Below are positions 25,764-34,260 of a stretch of 64,000 nucleotides of DNA, piece by piece. How positions within the stretch are numbered: position 1 is the first letter of the stretch; each line of letters begins with the position of its first letter. Position numbers and translations under genes: made by a program. Source of the DNA: Lachnospiraceae bacterium. Lineage in GTDB: Bacteria > Bacillota > Clostridia > Lachnospirales > Lachnospiraceae. The notes beneath the pieces were generated by a model, which was not told the origin of the DNA, did not search any database, and saw only the letters and a list, made by a program, of their open reading frames with translations. The stretch is from contig RYVZ01000001.1 of the NCBI GenBank assembly GCA_003979345.1, positions 1 through 64,000 on the forward strand. Reading direction: 5' to 3'.

Positions 25764-27818
25764 TTAGCGGCATGAAATTCCCGTGACGGTAAGCGTCCCG
25801 TCTGTCTCCAAAATGAAACCGATATTGTTTTGGGATGCGCCGGCTTCAATCGCGGCGTTATAAGTCTCCGGTGTGATCGTTAAGCTGCTGCCGGATACCG
25901 CAAAGCCGCCGCACCACGACTGGTTGACGCTCACACTGCGGTCAAATGTGATCTCACAAGTCCATCCGTTTACGCCTGCTGCCGACCCGTTTGTTAATTC
26001 CAGACTGTATTGATAATAATGCTTTCCGTCCGTCTCCCATGAATTGGAAAGTGATAACGATGCCTGAAGGGAATCTGACGCATCGCTTGTGATATTCGCC
26101 GGTGCACTGCCATTTGCGGCACTGCTGCTTTCGCCATCGTCAGCCGCATTTCCACTATTCGCAGCCCCGTTATTACCGTTTCCCTGCGCCGCGTTTCCGC
26201 TATTCTCACTGCTGTCCGTATTGCCGCCTCCATAGCTGTTACTTCCATTGTCTGGCGTTCCGCTATTGCCGCTTCCGGTACTCCCGATCACCGCATGATC
26301 CGCGCCCATCATGTCCACAAACCATTTTCCGCTGTCGCTTAAATCTTCATATGACCAACCGCTTGCCGCCGTCACGTTTGAACGGATGAGCGCCGATGTC
26401 TCCGATTTATTAGACAGATTCCAAATGCAATAGCTGACGCCGTTATCATCCATGGCACGGACCCATTTGTCCGCCTCCGAAACATTGACCGCACCGTTTC
26501 CCGACGCATCACAGATTCCGTATTCCGATACAAAAACAGGCAGCCCGGCTCCGATTGCATTCACCATTTTTTGCCGCAGACCGTCCCTGTGCGTATCGGC
26601 ATAAAAATGAAGCGCATACATGATATTCTGATATCCTGTAATCGGATTTTCCGCAGCTTTATCCACGTCCTGCGACCATGTCGGCGTCCCGACAATGATC
26701 ACCGCATCCGCATCGTATTCCCGTATGACCGGAATGACCTGCTCTGCGTAGCTCTTGACACTCTGCCACGACACACCGCCGTTTGGCTCGTTGCAGATCT
26801 CGTAAATGACATTTCCGTAAGAAGCATAGCGCTCCGCCGTCTCTCTGAAAAAAGCAATCGCCTGATCAGTATAAGTATTCGGATCTCGGTCATTTAACAC
26901 ATGCCAGTCCACGATCACATACATCCCGAGCTCCGCCGCCGCATCCACACTGTCATAGACTAACTGTTTTAGACGGCTTCTGTTATTCTGATCACCTACA
27001 CAGTAACCGCCGTTTTCTGCCGTATACATGGCAAGACGCACGACGTTTATGCCCCACTCGTCGCGCATCGTGCGAAACGCCTCTTTATTAGCATACTGCG
27101 GAAACCATGAAAGACCATGCGTGCTGACGCCGCGCAGCTGATACGGCGCCCCGTATGTATCGACAAGCTGCGTACCATTCACAGACAGGGTCCCATGTGC
27201 GCCGTACGGTGTAGTCCCCGCCGCAGATGGCTGCGGCACGCCTGCCTGATTTTGTTGTGCTGTTCCCTGACTCTGTCCGTTGCCCGTTCTTTCTCCGTCT
27301 GCACCCTGTCCGTTTTGTCCGCTCTGTGCAATACCGGATTCCGTGTCCGTTCCGCTGCCCGCCGTTCCTCCGTCCGGCTCTCCGCCATTCTGCATCGCTT
27401 CACCGTCCGGGTTCTGCCCGTTTCGCACAGCTCCGGTTTCCCTGCTTACTCCCTCCTGCATGCCGTCCGTTTCCAAATGCGATCCATTTCCTGTTCCCAC
27501 ACCTTGTCCGGCGGATGCGGCTCCCCCGCGTCCTTCCCCGTCAGTACCTTCTTCATCCCGCATGGCGCTTCCGCCTGCACCGGTTTGTTCTTCCTCCGCC
27601 GGATTTTCTTGCGCCGCACCGTTCCGTTCCTCCGTCGCAGCGCCTTCATTCTCCGCACCGCTTTGGTCCTCCGTCAAAGCGCTTTCATTCTCCGAACCCG
27701 CCGCAGACGGATCCGCCCCGGTTTGTTCTTTTTTTCCGCAAGCCGTCAAAAGCAGCAGAAAAACAAGCATCCATACCCATCTGCCTTTGATCCGATTCAA
27801 CGCCCTTTTTTCTTTCAT
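25764..27818 (-). CDS. Lipoprotein GH5 cellulase with C-terminal CBM2-like module
   Basis: 684 residues. The signal peptide ends in the lipobox LTAC (Cys27), so the mature protein is lipid-anchored at the cell surface. Residues 28-205 are a Gly/Glu/Gln-rich disordered spacer. A GH5 catalytic domain follows (about 206-490): LRGVSTHGLSWFP, the acid/base glutamate in ICNEPNGG (Glu344), LHFYA, and the nucleophile in VFVSEYG (Glu432). After a second Ser/Gly/Asn linker comes a CBM2-like domain (about 580-684) with the W-T-C-E-I-T-F and N-Q-S-W-C motifs. It should hydrolyse beta-1,4-glucans. The start has a GGGGAGG site. Monocistronic as far as can be seen. Confidence 0.9.
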   Translation of the reverse strand: MKEKRALNRIKGRWVWMLVFLLLLTACGKKEQTGADPSAAGSENESALTEDQSGAENEGAATEERNGAAQENPAEEEQTGAGGSAMRDEEGTDGEGRGGAASAGQGVGTGNGSHLETDGMQEGVSRETGAVRNGQNPDGEAMQNGGEPDGGTAGSGTDTESGIAQSGQNGQGADGERTGNGQSQGTAQQNQAGVPQPSAAGTTPYGAHGTLSVNGTQLVDTYGAPYQLRGVSTHGLSWFPQYANKEAFRTMRDEWGINVVRLAMYTAENGGYCVGDQNNRSRLKQLVYDSVDAAAELGMYVIVDWHVLNDRDPNTYTDQAIAFFRETAERYASYGNVIYEICNEPNGGVSWQSVKSYAEQVIPVIREYDADAVIIVGTPTWSQDVDKAAENPITGYQNIMYALHFYADTHRDGLRQKMVNAIGAGLPVFVSEYGICDASGNGAVNVSEADKWVRAMDDNGVSYCIWNLSNKSETSALIRSNVTAASGWSYEDLSDSGKWFVDMMGADHAVIGSTGSGNSGTPDNGSNSYGGGNTDSSENSGNAAQGNGNNGAANSGNAADDGESSSAANGSAPANITSDASDSLQASLSLSNSWETDGKHYYQYSLELTNGSAAGVNGWTCEITFDRSVSVNQSWCGGFAVSGSSLTITPETYNAAIEAGASQNNIGFILETDGTLTVTGISCR

Positions 27819-27855
27819 TGCCGCCTCCCCAACCGCCGCGTTCCATTGTTTTCTT

Positions 27856-28773
27856 CTATTTCAAAAAACCGCTGATGATCTGTTCCTCAGCTTCCTCTCT
27901 CGTCAAACCGAGCGTCATCAGCTTGATCAGCTGCTCTCCTGCGATTTTGCCGATCGCCGCCTCATGGATCAGCGCGGCATCCACATGATTTGCGGTCAGA
28001 GCCGGAAGCGCCGTTACCGATGCACCATCCATAATGATGGCATCGCATTCCGTATGCCCTGAACACGCGTCGTTCCCGACAATATTCGCATGGAACTCCT
28101 GCTTGGACTGCTCTTTTGCCACGGAGCGCGATACGACATCTGCGGTGGATCCCGCACCGTTTAACTCCACTTCAAAATCGCTTCTCGCATACTGTGTGCC
28201 GTGCGTCATCAGTTTTTCCCTGACGATCATCGACGCGCCCTGTGCCAAATGCGCCTGTGTTTTCCGGTGCGTAGAATCAATCCCCTTGATCTGCACCATC
28301 TCCAACTCCATATGCGCACCCTCGTCAAGCGTAATCTCAGTCGTCGGATTCATGATGCGTCCGCCCATGCCGTCACCCTGCCCGTAATGCTTTTCCACAT
28401 AGCGCACTCTTGCGTTCTTTTTTACAAAAAAGCGGTGGATCCCGCTGTGTTCCGACGCTTCCTTCCCGCCATTGTGAATGCCGCAGCCTGCCACGATCGT
28501 GACGTCACAATCCTCTCCGATATAAAAATCATTATATACAGTTTCCTTGATGCCGCTTTGACTGAGCAGCACCGGAATATGCACGCTCTCATTTTTCGTA
28601 CCCGGTTTGATGATGATGTCGATACCGGGCTCATCCTGTTTCGTCACAATATCAATATTTGCCGTCGTGTTGCGGCCGGCAAGAGAGCCGTTTGACCGGA
28701 TATTATAAGCGCCTGCGGGTACCTCATGCAGATCTGCAACCTGCTCTAACAATACCTTTTGTATCTCATCCAT
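27856..28773 (-). CDS. sufB: SufB/SufD-family Fe-S assembly scaffold (SmsB-like)
   Basis: 305 residues, much shorter than classical SufB (about 470), lacking its N-terminal part. The beta-helix core is intact, with repeated strands such as VTIVAGCGIHNGG, RVRYVEKHYGQGDG, HMELEMVQIKGID and SKQEFHANIVGNDACSGHTECD, where the conserved cysteine and histidines sit, and HEAAIGKIAGEQL at the end. With SufC it would form the minimal two-gene Fe-S machinery described in archaea and anaerobic clostridia. It overlaps sufC by 8 bases. No sufS, sufU or sufD is adjacent. Supplying clusters to RnfB and RnfC nearby is a plausible but general role. Confidence 0.88.
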   Translation of the reverse strand: MDEIQKVLLEQVADLHEVPAGAYNIRSNGSLAGRNTTANIDIVTKQDEPGIDIIIKPGTKNESVHIPVLLSQSGIKETVYNDFYIGEDCDVTIVAGCGIHNGGKEASEHSGIHRFFVKKNARVRYVEKHYGQGDGMGGRIMNPTTEITLDEGAHMELEMVQIKGIDSTHRKTQAHLAQGASMIVREKLMTHGTQYARSDFEVELNGAGSTADVVSRSVAKEQSKQEFHANIVGNDACSGHTECDAIIMDGASVTALPALTANHVDAALIHEAAIGKIAGEQLIKLMTLGLTREEAEEQIISGFLK

Positions 28774-29557
28774 TATCCGCCACGCTCCTTTCCGGCTGCC
28801 GCCCTGTACACGTCTCCTTTGGTTCTATCGCCTGATCCAATGCCTGACAGTTTGTCGCCGCGTTCGGAGTATTTAACAGGGTCGGCAGGATTGTTTCCCT
28901 GCTTCCGCTCTGTATGATCTGCCCGCCTGCAATCACAACGATCTCATCTGCAATATTTAAGATTCGCTCCTGATGGGAAATAATAATGATATTGCCGTTG
29001 ATTTTTTCATACATCCGTTCAAATACCTGAATCAGATTCTGGAAACTCCAAAGATCGATCCCTGCCTCCGGCTCATCAAATACAGAAAGCTCGGTCTGAC
29101 GCGCCATGATCATCGCGATCTCGATCCGCTTGCATTCTCCTCCGGATAAAGACGCATTGACCTCACGGGAAATATAATCGCGCGCGCAAAGCCCAACTTC
29201 GGATAAGTATACGCACGCCTCCGCAGTCGTCAGTTTCCTGCCCGCGGCAAGCGTGATCAGATCCTTGACCGTAATTCCCTTAAACCGTACCGGCTGCTGA
29301 AACGCATAACTGATGCCTGCCTTCGCCCTGTCTGTGATCGACATGTTCGTGATATCCTTACCGTTAAAAAGAATCACACCCTCCGTAGGCATGATGATTC
29401 CCGCGATCAGCTTTGCCAGCGTCGATTTTCCACCGCCGTTCGGTCCGGTGATCGCGGTAAAACGCTTATCAAACACATAGCTGATCTGTCTTAATATTTC
29501 TTTATTGTCACCCTTCTCGCCTTCCACTTCATAGGAGACGTTTCGCAGCTCCAACAT
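28766..29557 (-). CDS. sufC: SufC-type Fe-S assembly ATPase
   Basis: 263 residues. Walker A (GPNGGGKSTLAK, about 39-50), signature (LSGGECKRIEIAMI, where cysteine replaces the usual Q), Walker B (SVFDEPEAGID) and the switch histidine (ISHQE) identify a SufC-like soluble ABC ATPase rather than a transporter. It has a C-terminal extension of about 35 residues beyond the standard domain. An AAGGAG site precedes the ATG, and the stop overlaps the start of sufB. It powers cluster assembly on the SufB scaffold. Confidence 0.93.
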   Translation of the reverse strand: MLELRNVSYEVEGEKGDNKEILRQISYVFDKRFTAITGPNGGGKSTLAKLIAGIIMPTEGVILFNGKDITNMSITDRAKAGISYAFQQPVRFKGITVKDLITLAAGRKLTTAEACVYLSEVGLCARDYISREVNASLSGGECKRIEIAMIMARQTELSVFDEPEAGIDLWSFQNLIQVFERMYEKINGNIIIISHQERILNIADEIVVIAGGQIIQSGSRETILPTLLNTPNAATNCQALDQAIEPKETCTGRQPERSVADNG

Positions 29558-29593
29558 TTCTATGCACTCCTTCCTGTATGCATTCCACTTCTT

Positions 29594-30679
29594 TTATTCG
29601 GCGTAATTTTGAAAACTAATGCACAATTCCGCATCTCCTGCAATCCCCTCGATCTCTTCATGCTGCGAGTAGCTCCAAATTGTATAGCTATAGGGATAAT
29701 CAGGCAGATCACCGCCCTCGCGCAGCCATATGGCAGCTTCGGACAGCTTTGTCAGATCATAATCTAAAATCAATGTTTCTTTATTGGCGCCGACCATCGG
29801 AAGATAGCCCGCCCCGGCAATCGCATGACAAAACTGAAGCGCCAGTTCCGTACGTTTCGCTTTCGTCAGTGCCCCAGCCCGCTGTCCCTGTGCATCGGTC
29901 ACAAACACGACCGGATAGGAAACATCATAGCCGCTTATGGCTTCTATCACCATTTGCGCTTCTTCCATAACCTCTTCCTCGTTTGCCGCCTCACTGTAAA
30001 ACCAGATTCCGACATTCAGTCCCGCGTCCACTGCATCTTTCATATTCTGCCCAAACGTTGTATCCACCTTCAGTTCGCCGCTTTCTTCATCCCGAAGCCC
30101 CATACGCAGCATCACAAACTCGATACCGGCTCTTTTCAGTTTGATATAATCCACATAGTTTTGATCCGAGCTGATCACTGCACCGGCATAAGATATTTTA
30201 CGATCCTCATCGTAATAGCTCATGATCGGGCGCTGATAGGAAAAACCTGACAGATCGTAAGTATTCTTTTTGATCAGGGAACTGATGAGCACCCACTCCT
30301 GCGTTCCATCCGCGTAGGTGATCTTCGTATGATAGCGGTCAGCCTGTGCCCCGCTCCCTGACTGTACAGGCGGCGAAGTCGGCGTCACTCTTAAGATCTC
30401 GGCATAATCCTCGTCCCAAATATCAAGCTCATCCGACGTGCGGTCATCCCCGCTATAAGTAAATGTGCCGCCCGGCTGCTCAGGTGCAGGAGGCGCATTC
30501 GTATCCTCTCCCAAATCCGTAATTTTATTCGGCTGCTGCCCTGCCGTATGCCGCGTACCGGCGCTGTCACCCTCATTTAAGGCCAGCACTGTCACAAGAA
30601 TACCTGCCATGATAAGTCCCATAAACACAGTCATGCGCGCCAGAGATATCGAACGATTTTTATCATCAAAGTCTCGCAA
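29594..30679 (-). CDS. Membrane-anchored GH25-fold protein with altered active site
   Basis: One N-terminal membrane span (about 15-35), a Pro/Thr-rich stalk, an SH3-like segment (about 110-145: KITYADGTQEWVLISSL) and a GH25 lysozyme-fold domain (about 160-361) with GIEFVMLRMGLR, DAVDAGLNVGIWFYSEAANEEE and YTIWSYSQ in the right order. The first catalytic aspartate position of GH25 (normally D-V-S) reads A-V-I, and the D-x-E pair on the next strand reads V-T-D, so muramidase activity is doubtful. A TTG start at 30679 follows AAGGAG. It is divergent from apbE and 36 bases downstream of nothing else, so probably monocistronic. Confidence 0.75.
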   Translation of the reverse strand: MRDFDDKNRSISLARMTVFMGLIMAGILVTVLALNEGDSAGTRHTAGQQPNKITDLGEDTNAPPAPEQPGGTFTYSGDDRTSDELDIWDEDYAEILRVTPTSPPVQSGSGAQADRYHTKITYADGTQEWVLISSLIKKNTYDLSGFSYQRPIMSYYDEDRKISYAGAVISSDQNYVDYIKLKRAGIEFVMLRMGLRDEESGELKVDTTFGQNMKDAVDAGLNVGIWFYSEAANEEEVMEEAQMVIEAISGYDVSYPVVFVTDAQGQRAGALTKAKRTELALQFCHAIAGAGYLPMVGANKETLILDYDLTKLSEAAIWLREGGDLPDYPYSYTIWSYSQHEEIEGIAGDAELCISFQNYAE

Positions 30680-30750
30680 TTGTACTTTTCTCCTTCTTCT
30701 GCTATGATAATTATGATTTCATTTTTATCCATTATAACAGAGGTTCACTT

Positions 30751-31893
30751 ATGAGACAATCTATCAAAAAACGGATTTTTCTGCTTCCTGTCCTATTTCT
30801 TTTTACTGCCGCCGTCCTTTTGTCCTCCTGCGGGTCAAAAAAAGAACCCGTCGTCAGAAACGGGTTTTACTTTGATACCGTGATCACCATTACGTTATAC
30901 GGGGAAAGCGAACGGCTCTCCCCGCTGTTTGATGACATCTTTGCCCTTTGTGAGCACTATGATGCATTATTTGACCGCACGGCTCCGGGCAGCGATATTG
31001 CAAAGATCAATGACGCCGCCGGCACCCCTGTCACAGTTCATCCGGAAACACTTTCCCTGATCCGGACAGCATGCTCCTACGCAGAACTGACCGGAGGACT
31101 GATTGATCCGACGATCACACCGCTTCTTCTTTTGTGGGGATTCGGGAATGATGCCGCCTCCGCAGGTTCAGCCGATTCAGATGTCAATGAAGGCTCTTCC
31201 GATTCGGAAGTCAATGAAGACTCTGCTGATTCGGAAGTCAATGAAGACTCATCCGGCTCAGGCACGCAGTCAGCCCCCGGTCAGACTTCCTTAACACTCC
31301 CGCCGGATACCGACGCACTTACCAGCGTATGCACCCATATAGATTATCGCAGCATCGTCATAGACGAGCAGGCAGGAACTGTCATGCTGACGGATCCTGA
31401 TGCCGCGATCGACTTAGGCTTTATCGCCAAAGGCTATATTGCCGACCGCATCCGTGACTATCTGGTTTCTAAAAATGTGACGAGCGCCATCATCAACCTT
31501 GGCGGCAACATCTTATGCATCGGCAGCAGACCGGACAAAAACCCATTCCGTGTCGCAGTCCAGTATCCGTTCGGTCAAACCGGGGACATGATCACAACGC
31601 TCTCCATCCGCGATCAGAGCGTCGTCACCTCCGGCGTTTATGAACGCTTTGTTGAGGCAGACGGCGTTCGTTATCACCATATCCTTGACCCCCGGACAGG
31701 ATACCCTGCAGAAAACAGTCTTTTATCCGTTACCATTATCACGGATTCTTCCACAGACGCCGACGCACTCAGCACTGCCTGCTTCCTCCTCGGTCTTTCC
31801 GACGGAATGGCACTCATAGAATCCCTTTCCGACACGGAAGCACTGTTTATCACCGACGATTACGAACTTCACTATTCGAGCGGACTTAGGTAA
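30751..31893 (+). CDS. apbE: FAD:protein FMN transferase (flavin-trafficking lipoprotein)
   Basis: Transfers FMN from FAD to a Ser/Thr of target proteins such as RnfG, RnfD and NqrB/C. A lipobox (LLSSC, Cys27) puts it on the outer face of the membrane. Conserved parts are FDTVITITLYG, the flavin-binding IDLGFIAKGYIADRI and NLGGNILCIG, and the Mg2+ site region HHILDPRTGYPAENSL with TDADALSTACFLLG. An acidic insertion of three 9-residue repeats lies near 142-168, between the N-terminal and central parts. It converges on the rnf operon end 100 bases away, and both RnfG and RnfD carry acceptor motifs, which strongly suggests they are its substrates. Confidence 0.95.
   Translation: MRQSIKKRIFLLPVLFLFTAAVLLSSCGSKKEPVVRNGFYFDTVITITLYGESERLSPLFDDIFALCEHYDALFDRTAPGSDIAKINDAAGTPVTVHPETLSLIRTACSYAELTGGLIDPTITPLLLLWGFGNDAASAGSADSDVNEGSSDSEVNEDSADSEVNEDSSGSGTQSAPGQTSLTLPPDTDALTSVCTHIDYRSIVIDEQAGTVMLTDPDAAIDLGFIAKGYIADRIRDYLVSKNVTSAIINLGGNILCIGSRPDKNPFRVAVQYPFGQTGDMITTLSIRDQSVVTSGVYERFVEADGVRYHHILDPRTGYPAENSLLSVTIITDSSTDADALSTACFLLGLSDGMALIESLSDTEALFITDDYELHYSSGLR
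31174..31254 (+). repeat. Three tandem 27-base repeats within apbE
   Basis: Units start at 31174, 31201 and 31228, each encoding a DSxVNExSx nonapeptide (DSDVNEGSS, DSEVNEDSA, DSEVNEDSS). The second and third differ by only a few bases, so the array is recent and could vary in copy number without breaking the frame. Confidence 0.9.
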
Positions 31894-31994
31894 CACATCC
31901 CGCAGAAAATCGGCAGGACACACCCCGCCCGTTCATCAAAAATCAAATGCCCCCGCGAAAAAACGATTCCCTATTACAGTCTCCTTTCACGGCG

Positions 31995-32819
31995 TCAGCT
32001 TCCGTGGACTTCTAAAATGATCTTCTTCGGGCATTTTTCTTTACACAAGCCACAGCCTGTACATTTCGACTGATCAATATGCGCGATATTATTTTCCACG
32101 GTGATCGCGCCCGACGGACAGTTTCTTGCGCAAAGTCCGCAGCCGATACAGCCGGCCTGACACACTTTCATCGTCAGGGGTCCCTTATCCTTCGAACTGC
32201 ATGACACCATATACGGCGCATCATACGGAATCAATTCGATCAGTTTCTTCGGGCAGGCGGCAACACATTTACCGCATGCCTTACACTTCTCCCTGTCCAC
32301 GACCGCCACGCCGTTTTCTAAATGAATTGCGTCAAACGGACAGGCTTTTACACAGGAACCATATCCAAGACATCCATAATTGCATGACTTTGGTCCGCCG
32401 TTCGGCATGAACGTGAGCATATTACAATCTTCAACGCCGTGGTATTCATAATCTACCGCGGTCTTATCGCAGGTTCCGGCACATTTGACATAAGCTGCCA
32501 TCCGCACACTTTCTCCTGCCTCCACTCCCATGATCTCCGCGATCTTTTTTCCGACTTCCTCACCGCCGACCGGACAGGTATTGACTTCTGCTTCGCCCTT
32601 TGCAATTGCTGCCGCCAGACCCGAACAGCCGGGAAAACCGCAGCCGCCGCAATTGTTTCCGGGAAGCGCCGCCAAGACTGCCTCTTCCCTCTCATCGGTC
32701 TCAACCTGAAACCGGATACCTGCAATGCCAAGAAATAATCCGATGAACAATCCGATGCCGCCCACCAGGGCGGTCGCTATGATAATCGCATTCATATTGA
32801 AAACCCTGCCCCCTTTCAA
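31995..32819 (-). CDS. rnfB: Rnf complex subunit B (electron input ferredoxin-like)
   Basis: Accepts electrons from reduced ferredoxin. An N-terminal membrane anchor (about 8-30) is followed by a C-x2-C-x4-C type [4Fe-4S] motif (CGGCGFPGCSG), and further cysteine clusters of ferredoxin type downstream: CKACGKCVAACP, CIGCGLCARNCP and CTGCGLCKEKCP, plus GYGSCVKACPFDAI. Its stop is the last in the rnf operon, and its start overlaps the rnfA stop by 4 bases. The frame begins with ATG at 32819; an internal ATG (MNAIIIATALV) at residue 9 is an alternative start. Confidence 0.95.
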   Translation of the reverse strand: MKGGRVFNMNAIIIATALVGGIGLFIGLFLGIAGIRFQVETDEREEAVLAALPGNNCGGCGFPGCSGLAAAIAKGEAEVNTCPVGGEEVGKKIAEIMGVEAGESVRMAAYVKCAGTCDKTAVDYEYHGVEDCNMLTFMPNGGPKSCNYGCLGYGSCVKACPFDAIHLENGVAVVDREKCKACGKCVAACPKKLIELIPYDAPYMVSCSSKDKGPLTMKVCQAGCIGCGLCARNCPSGAITVENNIAHIDQSKCTGCGLCKEKCPKKIILEVHGS

Positions 32820-33391
32820 AGTAATCCCGAAAAGCCACAGAAAGCAATTGCCATTAAGCCTGCCGTGATCATCGTGATCGGCATGCCGCGAAATGACTCC
32901 GGCACATCATTATGCTCGGTTTTTTCACGGATTCCTGCAAGAATGACAATCGCGATCGTAAAGCCTGCCGCTGTTGCAAATCCGTTGACTACACTAGTCA
33001 GTATGCCGTAGGATTTCTGCACGTTTGTCAACGCCACGCCAAGCACCGCGCAGTTTGTTGTAATGAGGGGCAGATAAACCCCCAGCGACTGGTAGAGCGA
33101 TTTCATGAATTTTTTCAAAAACATTTCTACAAACTGTACCAGCGCCGCGATCACAAGAATAAAAACAATCGTCTCAAGGTAAGCAAGTCCGTTCGGCTCC
33201 AATACAAATTGATAAATAACTGCCGCAACCGCAGAGGCAAGCGTGATGACAAAGACAACCGCCGCGCCCATGCCTGCCGCCGTCTTAACTTTTTTAGATA
33301 CCCCCAAAAACGGACACAGCCCTAAAAACTGGCTCAAGACCACGTTATTGACAAGTGCGGATGCAATCGCAATGATCAGTAATGTTTTCAT
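32816..33391 (-). CDS. rnfA: Rnf complex subunit A
   Basis: 191-residue integral membrane protein with six spans, homologous to NqrE and RnfE. Typical features are NNVVLSQFLGLCPFLGVS near residue 15-32 and LPLITTNCAVLGVAL in the middle, each with a conserved cysteine that binds an iron centre within the membrane at the RnfA-RnfE interface. Overlaps both neighbours by 4 bases (ATGA), showing tight translational coupling. Confidence 0.96.
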   Translation of the reverse strand: MKTLLIIAIASALVNNVVLSQFLGLCPFLGVSKKVKTAAGMGAAVVFVITLASAVAAVIYQFVLEPNGLAYLETIVFILVIAALVQFVEMFLKKFMKSLYQSLGVYLPLITTNCAVLGVALTNVQKSYGILTSVVNGFATAAGFTIAIVILAGIREKTEHNDVPESFRGMPITMITAGLMAIAFCGFSGLL

Positions 33392-34260
33392 GTGGCGCTC
33401 TCCCCCTCTCCATTCTCCGTATCCTGTGCAGCACCATCCTGAACAGACGCACCATTCTGCTCCTGACTGGATGTATTAACATTCCTCTGGACAGGCGTTT
33501 CGTCCTGTTTCTGAATGGACGTATCGTCCTTCAATCCGCCCGCACATTCCGCGCAGTTCTTTCCCATACATCCCGTGCAGTCTGAAGCGGGAGCGATCCG
33601 TTTTCCCTTTTTGGCTGCCGAGCGGCGGATGCGGTTCATCGCAGCAATGATGAATGCAAGAACAAAGAATGCACCCGGCGCCATAATAAAGATACTGATA
33701 TTCGTATATTCCCCAAGGAACATCGCAAGCGGTCTTAACGAGCCCGCCTGATAAAACACATTATCGGCACCCAAAATCTGATACCCGAACAGCTGCCCTG
33801 CACCGAGCAGCTCTCTGCACGCCCCGATCAGCGTCAGCGCAACCGTAAATCCAAGTCCCATTCCCAAACCGTCAAACAGTGACGGTATGACCGGATTGCT
33901 GTACGCATATGCCTCCGCGCGGCCTAAAATAATACAGTTTACAACGATCAGCGGAATATAAATGCCAAGACTGTCATAAAGTGACGGAACATAGCCCTGC
34001 AGCAAAAGCTGGACGATCGTCACAAACGATGCAATGATCACAATAAACGCCGGTATCCGCACCTTATCTGGAATGATCTTGCGCAGCAGGGAAATAAAAA
34101 CATTACTCAATATCAAAACGACCATCGTGGAAAGTCCCATTCCCGCGCCGTTTATCGCCGAAGTTGTCACGGCGAGCGTCGGGCACATGCCAAGTGTCAG
34201 CACGAACGTCGGATTCTCCTTGATCAATCCGTTATAGATCCGTTCCAAAGCCTTACTCAT
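33388..34260 (-). CDS. rnfE: Rnf complex subunit E with cysteine-rich tail
   Basis: Six-span membrane subunit paralogous to RnfA: the paired cysteines lie in LTLGMCPTLAV and IPLIVVNCIILGRAEAYA. Standard RnfE ends after the last span (about residue 210 here), but this protein continues for about 75 residues with the pattern C-x2-C-x4-C-x2-C (CTGCMGKNCAECAGG) and then a Gln/Asp/Thr-rich tail. Start ATG 34260 has a GGAGGT site 7 bases upstream. It overlaps the rnfG stop by 8 bases and rnfA by 4. Confidence 0.95.
   Translation of the reverse strand: MSKALERIYNGLIKENPTFVLTLGMCPTLAVTTSAINGAGMGLSTMVVLILSNVFISLLRKIIPDKVRIPAFIVIIASFVTIVQLLLQGYVPSLYDSLGIYIPLIVVNCIILGRAEAYAYSNPVIPSLFDGLGMGLGFTVALTLIGACRELLGAGQLFGYQILGADNVFYQAGSLRPLAMFLGEYTNISIFIMAPGAFFVLAFIIAAMNRIRRSAAKKGKRIAPASDCTGCMGKNCAECAGGLKDDTSIQKQDETPVQRNVNTSSQEQNGASVQDGAAQDTENGEGESAT

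Noticed and set aside
27117..28062. Several long plus-strand frames opposite the GH5 and sufB genes
   Set aside because: Arg/Pro/Ser/Cys-rich antisense readings of repeat-rich coding DNA; the minus-strand genes have clear domains and ribosome sites.
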